Source of the DNA: Flavobacterium sp.
Lineage (GTDB): Bacteria; Bacteroidota; Bacteroidia; Flavobacteriales; Flavobacteriaceae
Direction of reading: 5' to 3'
NCBI RefSeq assembly: GCF_023151265.1
Contig: NZ_JAKLJH010000014.1
Coordinates: forward strand, 1-32,513
DNA: 32,513 bases
Position 1 is the stretch's first letter; every line of letters starts with the position of its first letter. The notes under the pieces were generated by a model that worked only from the letters and a program-made list of their open reading frames with translations, did not search any database and was not told the origin of the DNA. Shown piece after piece: positions 1 to 7,219 of the stretch. Both the position numbers and the translations under genes were made by a program.

Positions 1-56
1 ATATCAATTTCAACTTATTCTTACAGTATTAATAAATTTTTTTCAATTAGTTTAAG

Positions 57-88
57 AAAGCAATCTTTTAATGAAAGGTTGCTTTTTT
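57..88 (+). terminator. Intrinsic terminator of a gene left of the window
   Basis: A 12-nt arm at 57-68 pairs with 74-85 (one G-U pair) around a 5-nt loop and runs into a T tract. No gene in the window ends upstream of it, so it probably terminates a + strand gene beyond the left edge. Confidence 0.75.
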
Positions 89-123
89 ATTTAATCATAG
101 ATTCTAACTATCAAATTATAAAA

Positions 124-160
124 ACTTTAAACTTTTAAACTTTTAAACTCCTAAACTTCT
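124..160 (+). repeat. TTTTAAAC-type short tandem repeat upstream of mrp
   Basis: Three or four degenerate copies of an 8-nt unit (CTTTTAAA, AACTTTTA in other phases) lie just upstream of the -7 box of the mrp gene. They resemble the other short-period repeats of the window but are made of self-complementary TTTAAA words, so low complexity alone could explain them. Confidence 0.5.
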
Positions 161-163
161 TAT

Positions 164-171
164 TATCTTTG
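164..171 (+). promoter_or_regulatory. -7 promoter box of the mrp gene
   Basis: TATCTTTG matches the Bacteroidota -7 consensus TAnnTTTG, 71 nt before the mrp start codon. No clear -33 TTG lies at the usual spacing. The leader has an 8-bp inverted repeat (178-185 with 218-225) of unknown role. Confidence 0.55.
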
Positions 172-242
172 CAATCTAAAATCAGTCTGAATAAAAACGT
201 AAGTTGTTCTGTTTTAAACTGATTTATTAAAAACTCGAAAAA

Positions 243-1382
243 ATGAAACTAGATAGAAAAGAAATTTTAGCTGCATTAGAAACCATTTCAATTGCAGGTG
301 AAGGAAAAAATATGGTGGAAAGTGGTGCAGTTCAAAACGTAATCACTTTTGGAGATGAAGTAGTAGTTGATTTACTTTTATCAACGCCTGCTTTGCATAT
401 TAAAAAACGTGCTGAAGTAGATATCATCAAAGTAATCCACGAAAAAGTATACGAAAAAGCCAAAGTAAAAGTAAATATCAAAGTAGAAGCACCAGAAAAA
501 CCAGAAAATCCAAATTTAATTCGTGGGAAACAAATTCCTGGAATTTCAAATATTATCGCAGTTGCTTCAGGAAAAGGTGGTGTAGGAAAATCTACGATTA
601 CTGCAAATCTTGCTGTAACTCTATCTAAAATGGGATTCAAAGTTGGTGTTTTAGATGCGGATATCTACGGACCTTCGATGCCAATCATGTTTGATGTTGA
701 AAACTCAAAACCTATTTCGGTTGAGGTGGATGGCAAATCAAAAATGCAACCCGTTTCAAGTTACGGTGTAGAAATTTTGTCTATCGGATTTTTCACAAAA
801 CCAGACCAAGCGGTTATTTGGAGAGGTCCAATGGCTGCTAAAGCTCTAAACCAAATGATTTTTGATGCCAACTGGGGCGAATTAGATTTCATGTTAATCG
901 ATTTACCACCAGGAACAGGCGATATTCACTTATCAATTATGCAATCGTTGCCAATTACTGGAGCCGTTGTGGTAAGTACACCTCAAGCAGTTGCTCTAGC
1001 TGATGCTAAAAAAGGAGTTTCGATGTTTATGTCAGAATCGATTAATGTTCCTGTTTTAGGAATTATCGAAAATATGGCGTATTTCACTCCAGAAGAACTT
1101 CCTGAAAATAAATATTATATCTTTGGTAAAGAAGGTGCTAAAAACTTAGCAGAAGATTTACAAGTACCTCTTTTAGGAGAAGTACCATTAGTACAAAGTA
1201 TTCGTGAAGCAGGTGACTATGGTCGTCCAGCGGCATTGCAAACGGCTTCAGTTTTAGAGGGTGTTTTCGAGAATATTACAAGAAATGTAGTGCAAGAAAC
1301 GGTAAATCGTAACGAAACATTACCACCTACAGAAGCTATCAAAATAACAACAATGGCAGGTTGTTCTGCTGTAAAAAAATAG
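243..1382 (+). CDS. Mrp/NBP35-family (ApbC-type) ATPase
   Basis: This cytosolic P-loop ATPase belongs to the family that carries or inserts Fe-S clusters. Residues 1-90 form a MIP18/DUF59-like domain. Residues 105-350 are the ATPase, with the deviant Walker A motif GKGGVGKS at 110-117, a DADIYGPS segment and LIDLPPGTGD. The 379-residue length is normal for two-domain Mrp proteins. The family's usual CxxC before the FG motif is absent: the segment reads ENMAYFTPEELPENKYYIFG, and the only cysteine of the protein is Cys374 near the C-terminus. The next gene encodes a NifU-C scaffold, which supports a role in Fe-S cluster work. The family call is firm; cluster binding by this version is uncertain. 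Confidence 0.93.
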   Translation: MKLDRKEILAALETISIAGEGKNMVESGAVQNVITFGDEVVVDLLLSTPALHIKKRAEVDIIKVIHEKVYEKAKVKVNIKVEAPEKPENPNLIRGKQIPGISNIIAVASGKGGVGKSTITANLAVTLSKMGFKVGVLDADIYGPSMPIMFDVENSKPISVEVDGKSKMQPVSSYGVEILSIGFFTKPDQAVIWRGPMAAKALNQMIFDANWGELDFMLIDLPPGTGDIHLSIMQSLPITGAVVVSTPQAVALADAKKGVSMFMSESINVPVLGIIENMAYFTPEELPENKYYIFGKEGAKNLAEDLQVPLLGEVPLVQSIREAGDYGRPAALQTASVLEGVFENITRNVVQETVNRNETLPPTEAIKITTMAGCSAVKK

Positions 1383-1384
1383 TA

Positions 1385-1450
1385 TTCAGTTTACAGTCTC
1401 AGTTTACAGTTTAAGCTGTTTACTGCGACTGAAAACTGCGACTGAAAACT
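1385..1450 (+). repeat. ACTG-rich imperfect palindromic intergenic repeat
   Basis: The mrp-nfu gap holds a left arm built of CAGTTT/CAGTCT words (1385-1410) and a right arm of ACTGCG/ACTGAAA words (1421-1450) that are roughly complementary. The RNA could form a long imperfect hairpin between two co-directional genes. A close relative lies at 19201-19256. The right arm ends 8 nt before the next start codon. Confidence 0.7.
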
Positions 1451-1458
1451 AAAAAAAT

Positions 1459-1698
1459 ATGACTACATTAGAAATAAAGGAGAATGTTGAAAAAGCATTA
1501 GATGAAATTCGTCCGTTTTTGAATTCGGATGGTGGCAACATCTCATTAGTAGAAATTATTGAAGACAAACATGTTAAAGTTCGTTTAGAAGGTGCATGTA
1601 CCAATTGTAGTTTAAGTATCAGTACGATGAAAGCTGGTGTAGAAACTACAATTAAAAAGTATGTCCCTCAAATTGAAACTGTAGAAAATATTGCCTAG
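1459..1698 (+). CDS. NifU C-terminal domain Fe-S scaffold protein
   Basis: This 79-residue protein is a stand-alone NifU-C (Nfu) domain, which binds a labile [4Fe-4S] cluster between two subunits and hands it to target proteins. The two ligands sit in CTNC at Cys47 and Cys50. The preceding LNSDGGNISLVEI and following STMKAGVETTI segments match the family. It lacks the A-type domain of E. coli NfuA, so it is closer to the short Nfu proteins of many bacteria. Its position between the Mrp ATPase and a ferredoxin reductase/ferredoxin pair suggests a shared role in Fe-S maturation, which is an inference from gene order. Confidence 0.92.
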   Translation: MTTLEIKENVEKALDEIRPFLNSDGGNISLVEIIEDKHVKVRLEGACTNCSLSISTMKAGVETTIKKYVPQIETVENIA

Positions 1699-1774
1699 TA
1701 AAGCAATAGTATGATATAAATCATATTTCTACACTTTACGAGTTTGTTACTTTGCTACTTTCAAAATTAAAAAA

Positions 1775-2833
1775 ATGATTCAAACAGATATTCTTATAAT
1801 CGGTGCTGGTCCTACGGGACTTTTCGCTGTTTTCGAAGCCGGACTTTTACAACTTAAATGTCATATCATTGATGCCTTGCCACAACCTGGCGGGCAATTA
1901 GCAGAATTGTATCCTAAAAAACCTATCTTCGATATTCCAGGTTATCCTTCCGTTTTAGCTGGAGACTTGGTAACGAATTTAATGGAACAAATTAAACAGT
2001 TTCAACCTGGATTTACCTTGGGAGAAACCGCTGAAACTATTGAAAAATTAGAAGACGGAACTTTTATAGTAACCACTAACGAAGGTACAAAACACCAAGC
2101 AAAAGCAATTGCTATTGCAGGTGGTTTAGGAACTTTCGAACCAAGAAAACCAATTTTAAAAGATATCGAATTCTACGAAAAAGAAGATCGTGGAGTAGAT
2201 TACTTTGTAAAAGATCCAGAAAAATATCGTGGAAAAAACATCGTTATCGCAGGTGGAGGTGACTCTGCTTTAGATTGGAGTATTTTCTTATCGAATGTAG
2301 CAAATTCCGTGACTTTAGTTCACAGAAGAAACGAATTTCGTGGTGCTTTAGATTCGGTTGAAAAAGTACAAGAATTAAAGAACGCTGGAAAAATTAAATT
2401 AGTTACACCAGCTGAAGTTGTTGGGTTTAATGGTAGTGAAAGAATTACCGCTGTTGACATTGAAGTTAACGGTGCCAGAATGAAAGCAGAATGTGATTAT
2501 TTTATTCCACTTTTCGGATTAACGCCAAAATTAGGACCAATTGCCAACTGGGGATTAGAAATCGAAAAGAATGCTATCAAAGTAAATAACGCTTTAGATT
2601 ATCAAACCAATATCGACGGAATTTACGCTATCGGTGACGTAAACATCTATCCAGGAAAACTAAAGTTGATTTTATGTGGTTTCCACGAAGCAACTTTAAT
2701 GTGCCAAAGTGTATACAACAGAATCAATCCAGGAAAACGTTACGTGTTGAAATATACCACCGTTTCTGGAGTAGATGGTTTTGATGGAACAAGAAAAGAA
2801 GCTGAAAAAGCTGTTGTAAAATCGATTGATTAA
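1775..2833 (+). CDS. Ferredoxin--NADP(+) reductase, thioredoxin-reductase-like
   Basis: This flavoprotein moves electrons between NADPH and ferredoxin. It has an FAD-binding GAGPTG motif at residues 10-15, a second Rossmann motif GGGDSALD from residue 160 for NADPH, and the terminal YAIGDVN FAD segment. A CxxC redox pair like that of thioredoxin reductase is absent, and the 352-residue length matches the TrxR-like FNR type found in Bacillus and Chlorobi. The [2Fe-2S] ferredoxin gene just downstream is its obvious partner. The pair could supply electrons for Fe-S assembly or other redox enzymes; the direction of flow cannot be told from sequence. Confidence 0.92.
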   Translation: MIQTDILIIGAGPTGLFAVFEAGLLQLKCHIIDALPQPGGQLAELYPKKPIFDIPGYPSVLAGDLVTNLMEQIKQFQPGFTLGETAETIEKLEDGTFIVTTNEGTKHQAKAIAIAGGLGTFEPRKPILKDIEFYEKEDRGVDYFVKDPEKYRGKNIVIAGGGDSALDWSIFLSNVANSVTLVHRRNEFRGALDSVEKVQELKNAGKIKLVTPAEVVGFNGSERITAVDIEVNGARMKAECDYFIPLFGLTPKLGPIANWGLEIEKNAIKVNNALDYQTNIDGIYAIGDVNIYPGKLKLILCGFHEATLMCQSVYNRINPGKRYVLKYTTVSGVDGFDGTRKEAEKAVVKSID

Positions 2834-2843
2834 ATAAAATTTT

Positions 2844-2896
2844 GTTTCAAGTTTCAGGTTTCATGTTAAACGAACCTGAAACCTGAAACTTGAAAC
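2844..2896 (+). repeat. Perfect 20-bp inverted repeat of heptamer-like units (TGAAACC/TGAAACT)
   Basis: 2844-2863 is the exact reverse complement of 2877-2896, with a 13-nt loop. Each arm is made of TGAAAC(C/T) heptamers or their complement. Partial extra copies at 2897-2904 run up to the ferredoxin start codon at 2909. No T tract follows, so it is not a standard intrinsic terminator. It lies between two co-directional genes. Confidence 0.9.
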
Positions 2897-2908
2897 CTGA
2901 AACTAAAA

Positions 2909-3241
2909 ATGCCACAAGACGTAACCATTTTCATAACCGACAGAAACGGAGTTAAACACGAAGTGTTAGCGCCAACCGACATGAATATGAACATCATGGA
3001 GTTAATTCGTTCCTATGAATTAGCTGAAGAAGGAACCGTTGGTGTTTGTGGTGGAATGGCCATGTGTGCATCTTGTCAGTGTTATGTTTTAAACGATGTA
3101 GTGTCTTTAGAACGTAATCCAGATGAAGAAGCCATGCTTTGGGAAGCCTATCATGTTAAGGATAATTCACGACTTGGCTGCCAAATTCCAATCACAGAAG
3201 ATTTAGAAGGTTTAGAAATTGAAATAGCACCAGAACAATAA
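2909..3241 (+). CDS. [2Fe-2S] ferredoxin, adrenodoxin/Isc-like
   Basis: This 110-residue protein carries the plant/adrenodoxin-type cluster pattern: Cys47, Cys53, Cys56 and Cys91 (C-x5-C-x2-C...C). Cys58 is an extra nearby cysteine. The acidic stretch between the third and fourth ligands and the acidic C-terminus resemble Isc-type ferredoxins that serve Fe-S assembly or monooxygenases. The reductase encoded 75 bp upstream is its likely electron donor. A strong bidirectional terminator follows immediately, so this is the last gene of the cluster. Confidence 0.93.
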   Translation: MPQDVTIFITDRNGVKHEVLAPTDMNMNIMELIRSYELAEEGTVGVCGGMAMCASCQCYVLNDVVSLERNPDEEAMLWEAYHVKDNSRLGCQIPITEDLEGLEIEIAPEQ

Positions 3242-3242
3242 A

Positions 3243-3268
3243 AAAAGCGAGAAGAAATTCTCGCTTTT
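3243..3268. terminator. Bidirectional terminator between convergent genes
   Basis: A perfect 11-bp stem (3243-3253 with 3258-3268) with a GAAA loop is flanked by an A tract and a T tract. It can end both the ferredoxin transcript (+) and the DUF3050 transcript (-). Confidence 0.9.
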
Positions 3269-3272
3269 GCTT

Positions 3273-4055
3273 TTATACTAATTCATGCTTGTGTTCCACT
3301 TGCTCTTCAATGGCATTCCAAAGTCCGATTCTTTTTTCCAAAGCTAAAACCGAAACTTCTTGTACTTCTTTCCATTTTTGTTCAGAATCACCGCAAAGTT
3401 CTGCAATCATTTGCATTGCCATTGGACCGTGCTCATCAGCGTCTAATTCAATATGTCTTTCGAAATAGTAAATTAGTTTAGATAAATCAGTTTCTGGGAA
3501 GTTTTGCTGAAAGTTTTTCAAGATTTCAGTAAACATATTCGGAATCAGATCTTCTCTTCCAAAAGTAAAAGCCGCCGCAATTTCATGAGGTTTTCCTTGT
3601 TCAATCACACGGAAAGTAAAATCTAAAAATGCTTTCACATTCGGATGTAAATCACTTTGTTTAATCGATACAAAAATGTTTTTCGTTTCTTCCACATTCT
3701 TCAAAAACGCATTGATTTGAGTAGTAGAAGCGCCACATTGCGTCATAGCATCCAAATACATTTCAAAATGACTTTGACGCGCGCCATCCAATGTTAAATC
3801 AGTTTCTTCAGCTACAACAATTTCATTAATCAAATAACGAATTTCTGGATTTCCAATAGGTAACCAAGGCGTTGTAGTGCAAGTTAATTTATTCTGTAAG
3901 GCTTTTAGTAACGACATAAAATCCCAAACCGCATAAATGTGGTTTTCTAAGAAACAATGTAAATCGTCAATCGTTTTTACTTTATTATACAACGAATGGT
4001 TTAGTAATTGTTCTTTATGATTTTGAATCGATTGGTTTATGGTTTGAATATTCAT
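3273..4055 (-). CDS. DUF3050 protein, heme-oxygenase-like fold
   Basis: The 260-residue protein matches the DUF3050 family, which is usually placed near the heme-oxygenase/TENA-like helical superfamily. Features seen are an all-helical composition, an N-terminal HCFLENHIYAVWDFMSL segment, EIVVAEETD and YFERHIELDADEHGPM, the last rich in Glu/His that could bind metal. No signal peptide or membrane segment is present. The substrate is unknown. It is transcribed alone: a -7 box (TACATTTG on the minus strand, 4117-4124) lies about 60 nt upstream of its ATG, and terminators lie on both sides. Confidence 0.85.
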   Translation of the reverse strand: MNIQTINQSIQNHKEQLLNHSLYNKVKTIDDLHCFLENHIYAVWDFMSLLKALQNKLTCTTTPWLPIGNPEIRYLINEIVVAEETDLTLDGARQSHFEMYLDAMTQCGASTTQINAFLKNVEETKNIFVSIKQSDLHPNVKAFLDFTFRVIEQGKPHEIAAAFTFGREDLIPNMFTEILKNFQQNFPETDLSKLIYYFERHIELDADEHGPMAMQMIAELCGDSEQKWKEVQEVSVLALEKRIGLWNAIEEQVEHKHELV

Positions 4056-4124
4056 AAGGCAATTTTTAATTTATATACGAAATTCTAACTTCATTTGGTT
4101 TTGAATCCGTACACTACAAATGTA

Positions 4125-4154
4125 AAAATGCTTCCCTAAAAAGAGAAGCATTTT
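4125..4154 (-). terminator. Terminator downstream of the acyl-CoA dehydrogenase gene
   Basis: A 10-bp stem (4125-4134 with 4145-4154) has a 10-nt loop. On the minus strand it ends in a short T tract. It lies 25 nt past the stop codon of the acyl-CoA dehydrogenase gene. Confidence 0.75.
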
Positions 4155-4178
4155 GTATCAATTTTATCTATTGTTTAA

Positions 4179-5357
4179 TTATTTGAATGCAGGGAAACCT
4201 GTAACATCCATACCTGTAATTAACAAGTGAATGTCGTGAGTTCCTTCGTAAGTCACTACAGATTCTAAATTCATCATATGTCTCATGATAGAATATTCAC
4301 CTGTAATTCCCATTCCACCAAGCATTTGACGTGCATCACGAGCAATAGTTAACGCCATGTCAACATTGTTTCTTTTTGCCATCGAAATTTGAGCTGTTGT
4401 AGCTTTTCCTTCGTTACGTAAAACACCTAATCTCCAAGTTAATAATTGCGCTTTCGTGATTTCAGTAATCATTTCAGCTAATTTCTTTTGTTGTAATTGC
4501 GTAGCTCCAATTGGTTTGTCAAATTGAATTCTTTCTTTTGAATAACGCAAAGCAGTATCATAACAATCCATTGCTGCTCCAATCGCTCCCCAAGCAATTC
4601 CATAACGTGCCGAATCTAAACAGCCTAGTGGCGCTCCTAATCCAGATTTGTTTGGTAATAAGTTTTCTTTCGGAACTTTTACGTTGTCAAAAATAAGCTC
4701 TCCAGTTGCAGAAGCTCTTAACGACCATTTATTGTGTGTTTCAGGAGTTGAAAAACCTTCCATTCCTCTTTCCACGATTAATCCGTGAATTCTTCCTTCT
4801 TCGTTTTTAGCCCAAACTACAGCAATATCAGCAAAAGGTGCATTCGAAATCCACATTTTAGCACCATTTAAAAGATAATGATCGCCCATATCTTTAAAAT
4901 TAGTTACCATTCCACCTGGATTTGAACCGTAATCTGGCTCTGTTAAACCAAAACAACCAATGAATTCTCCAGTGGCTAATTTTGGTAAATATTTCATTCT
5001 TTGTTCTTCGTTTCCGTATTTCCAAATTGGATACATCACCAATGAAGATTGAACCGAAGAAGTCGAACGTACACCCGAATCTCCTCTTTCAATTTCTTGC
5101 ATGATTAATCCATAAGAAATTTGATCTAATCCAGCACCACCATATTCTACTGGAATATATGGACCAAATCCACCAATTTCTCCTAAACCTTTTACGATTT
5201 GATGTGGAAATTCTGCTCTTTGTGCGTATTCTTCAATAATTGGAGATACTTCTTTTTTTACCCAAGCACGTGCAGCATCACGTACCATTTTATGTTCGTC
5301 AGATAATAATTCGTCTAATAAATAATAATCTGGAGATTGAAATAAGTCTGGTCTCAT
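4179..5357 (-). CDS. Acyl-CoA dehydrogenase, glutaryl-CoA dehydrogenase type
   Basis: This FAD enzyme probably oxidises and decarboxylates glutaryl-CoA to crotonyl-CoA in lysine/tryptophan breakdown. It has the GCFGLTEPDYGS signature, the GVRSTSSVQSSL segment holding the arginine that binds the substrate carboxylate in human GCDH, and the catalytic glutamate in YEGTHDIH (Glu371 from the ATG chosen here). A longer frame begins at a GTG at 5378, but a -7 box (5378-5385) overlaps that codon, so the ATG at 5357 is the better start and gives 392 residues. The assignment to GCDH rather than another acyl-CoA dehydrogenase rests on the arginine and active-site segments. Confidence 0.9.
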   Translation of the reverse strand: MRPDLFQSPDYYLLDELLSDEHKMVRDAARAWVKKEVSPIIEEYAQRAEFPHQIVKGLGEIGGFGPYIPVEYGGAGLDQISYGLIMQEIERGDSGVRSTSSVQSSLVMYPIWKYGNEEQRMKYLPKLATGEFIGCFGLTEPDYGSNPGGMVTNFKDMGDHYLLNGAKMWISNAPFADIAVVWAKNEEGRIHGLIVERGMEGFSTPETHNKWSLRASATGELIFDNVKVPKENLLPNKSGLGAPLGCLDSARYGIAWGAIGAAMDCYDTALRYSKERIQFDKPIGATQLQQKKLAEMITEITKAQLLTWRLGVLRNEGKATTAQISMAKRNNVDMALTIARDARQMLGGMGITGEYSIMRHMMNLESVVTYEGTHDIHLLITGMDVTGFPAFK

Positions 5358-5377
5358 AGTTTTTGATTTGAAAGTCA

Positions 5378-5408
5378 CAAAAGTAAGTAAAGATTTTTAA
5401 CAAATCAA
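5378..5408 (-). promoter_or_regulatory. Promoter of the acyl-CoA dehydrogenase gene
   Basis: On the minus strand TACTTTTG (5378-5385) fits TAnnTTTG, and a TTG (5406-5408) lies 20 bp upstream, the usual Bacteroidota -33/-7 spacing. Transcription would begin just before the ATG at 5357. Confidence 0.65.
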
Positions 5409-5430
5409 CGAACAAGTGTTATAATTTTAT

Positions 5431-5502
5431 AAGAAGCTTTTTCCAGCTATCCGCTCTATTCCCGATAGCTATCGGGAGATGCCGCTACTATCTGGGCTAG
5501 GG
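5431..5502. repeat. REP-like intergenic element with an 18-bp palindrome
   Basis: The gap between the acyl-CoA dehydrogenase and trmN6 holds a GC-richer stretch ending in GGGCTAGGG that directly abuts the trmN6 stop codon. Its core TCCCGATAGCTATCGGGA (5460-5477) is a perfect palindrome. The base composition differs from the surrounding AT-rich spacer. From memory, similar CTATCCGCT...GGGCTAGGG blocks recur between genes in Flavobacterium genomes; only one copy is present here. Confidence 0.65.
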
Positions 5503-6099
5503 TTACATCTTCAAATAAAACTCTTTCGTCAATTCGATGTATTCCGAAGTATAATTATGTCTGGAAATTTCAATGATTAATTCATCAATTAAAGGAGTTT
5601 GTTCTATTCGGCAAAAAGCCAATAAACTTCTTTTAATTTCTGATGTTGGTGTGCCTTTTACACGAGTAATTTTTAGTGGAAATAAATCCAATTCTTTACA
5701 CATAGCAACAAAACGCTCTTCTTCTTTATAAGGAATAATAACTGAATCGGTGTAAAAAGGCGGATTGGAAATGATTAAATCATACTCATCTTCAGGTTCG
5801 TCCACAAATTCATCCAAACCGGCATGAAAACAAAATAATTTATCACCCCAAGGCGACGCTTCAAAATTTTCGACACATTGTTCGTAAGCGTCTTCATCAA
5901 TTTCAATCGCGTCGATTTGTTCAGCTTTGCTTCTTTGGGCTAACATTAAGGACAAAATTCCAGTTCCGGCACCAATATCTAAAACATTGTAAGGATTATT
6001 GATTAATGGAGACCAAGCGCCAAGCAAAACGCCATCTGTGCCAATTTTCATAGCACAACGATCTTGATTAACGAAAAATTGTTTGAATTTGAAAGTCAT
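5503..6099 (-). CDS. trmN: tRNA1(Val) m6A37 methyltransferase (TrmN6/YfiC-like), internally shortened
   Basis: The family methylates A37 of tRNA-Val using SAM. Seen are the N-terminal MTFKFKQF, SAM motif DIGAGTG (residues 41-47), acidic IEIDED, and the catalytic NPPF motif at 112-115. The protein is 198 residues, against 245 for E. coli YfiC. Right after NPPFYT the sequence jumps to DSVIIPYKEEE, a strand that in homologs follows about 40 more residues (a helical segment ending in an LL...G.F.vi-P pattern). The frame stays open, so this looks like an in-frame internal deletion that may impair activity. The C-terminus ending EFYLKM is typical. It follows rimM by 5 bp. Confidence 0.85.
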   Translation of the reverse strand: MTFKFKQFFVNQDRCAMKIGTDGVLLGAWSPLINNPYNVLDIGAGTGILSLMLAQRSKAEQIDAIEIDEDAYEQCVENFEASPWGDKLFCFHAGLDEFVDEPEDEYDLIISNPPFYTDSVIIPYKEEERFVAMCKELDLFPLKITRVKGTPTSEIKRSLLAFCRIEQTPLIDELIIEISRHNYTSEYIELTKEFYLKM

Positions 6100-6104
6100 T
6101 GGAA

Positions 6105-6632
6105 TTATCCAAGATATAAATCAACCAAACCTTCAGGAGTTTCTAAAGTAATGGTTTTGTTTTCTCTGTCAAGAGCAATAATGAAATCATCAATAAGCGG
6201 AATTAAGATTTCAGTTCCGTTTTTATCGATTTCAAAAAGTGGTTGAGCGCCACTATCATTAATTGCAGTAATTTTTCCAATGTTTCCTCTCATTAAGTCG
6301 ATTACATCAAATCCAATTACTTCGTGGTAATAAAACTGAGTGCCTTCTAATTTGGGTAGCATAGAAAGTGGAAGATAGATTTCGCTTCCCATGATTTCGT
6401 CTGCTTCTGCTTCTGTTTGAATGTCTTCAAAACGAATACGTAAGAATTTTTCTTTGTGAAGCGAACTGCTTTCAATAAAAAATGGAACCAGACTTTTGTT
6501 GATTTCAACAAAAACTGATTCCAAATTTTGATACAATTCGGGTTCATCGGTGTCTAAATACGCCAATACTTCCCCTTTGAAACTAAATTTTTTTGCGATT
6601 TTACCTAAATAGAAACAATCTTCTTTACGCAT
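6105..6632 (-). CDS. rimM: Ribosome maturation factor RimM
   Basis: This 175-residue protein assists 30S assembly, binding S19 and promoting 16S head maturation. It has the N-terminal RimM barrel (YLGKIAKKFSFKGEVLAYLDTDEP) and the C-terminal PRC-barrel with YYHEVIGFDVID and the terminal ILIPLIDDFI segment. Its length is normal. It sits 15 bp downstream of rpsP, the usual bacterial partner. The trmD and rplS genes that often complete this operon in other phyla are absent; a TrmN6-like gene follows instead. Confidence 0.95.
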   Translation of the reverse strand: MRKEDCFYLGKIAKKFSFKGEVLAYLDTDEPELYQNLESVFVEINKSLVPFFIESSSLHKEKFLRIRFEDIQTEAEADEIMGSEIYLPLSMLPKLEGTQFYYHEVIGFDVIDLMRGNIGKITAINDSGAQPLFEIDKNGTEILIPLIDDFIIALDRENKTITLETPEGLVDLYLG

Positions 6633-6647
6633 GGAATCGCTATAAAA

Positions 6648-7202
6648 TTATGCTTGAGTTTCTTCGTTGTTTTCTTCAACAGCAGGAGCTTCTTCAGCAG
6701 CAGCCTCAACTACTTCTTCAGCAACTTCTTCTGTAGCTTCAGCAGCTTTTGCAGCCTCAGCTTGAGCAGCAATACGTTTTGCGTTTGCTTCTTGTTCAGC
6801 TTTTAAAGCTTTTGCTTTTGCATCAGCTTCAGCTTTAGATAAACCTGATTTCTTAGCATCAACTTTACCAGCTTTTTCTTCTAACCAAGTAGCTAATTTA
6901 GCATCAGCTTGTTCTTGAGTTAAAGCACCTTTACGAACTCCTCCATCTAAGTGGTGTTTTAATAAAGCACCTGTGTAAGATAAAATTGCTCTTGCAGTGT
7001 CAGTTGGCTGAGCACCATTGTGTAACCATTGTGCAGCTTTTTCGATGTTTAAATCGATAGTTGCAGGGTTAGTGTTTGGATTGTAAGTTCCGATTTTCTC
7101 TAAGAATTTACCATCTCTTTTTGATCTTGCATCTGCTGCAACAACCCAATAAAAAGGTTTCCCTTTTTTTCCGTGTCTTTGTAATCTAATTTTTACTGAC
7201 AT
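6648..7202 (-). CDS. rpsP: 30S ribosomal protein S16 with a long acidic tail
   Basis: Residues 1-80 are canonical S16, starting MSVKIRLQRHGKKGKPFYW and including a GTYNPNTNPATI segment. The family is usually 80-90 residues; here about 100 more follow, rich in Ala, Glu and Lys, with a lysine-rich helical stretch and then a very acidic end (EEVAEEVVEAAAEEAPAVEE). Such tails are known in Bacteroidota S16 proteins, so this is not a fusion error. It is the first gene of the rpsP-rimM-trmN operon. Confidence 0.96.
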   Translation of the reverse strand: MSVKIRLQRHGKKGKPFYWVVAADARSKRDGKFLEKIGTYNPNTNPATIDLNIEKAAQWLHNGAQPTDTARAILSYTGALLKHHLDGGVRKGALTQEQADAKLATWLEEKAGKVDAKKSGLSKAEADAKAKALKAEQEANAKRIAAQAEAAKAAEATEEVAEEVVEAAAEEAPAVEENNEETQA

Positions 7203-7219
7203 AATCTTGTGATTAATTT

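Noticed and set aside
1775-2833. Thioredoxin reductase (partner of trxA)
   Set aside because: The redox CxxC of thioredoxin reductase is absent and a ferredoxin gene follows directly, so ferredoxin-NADP reductase is the better call.
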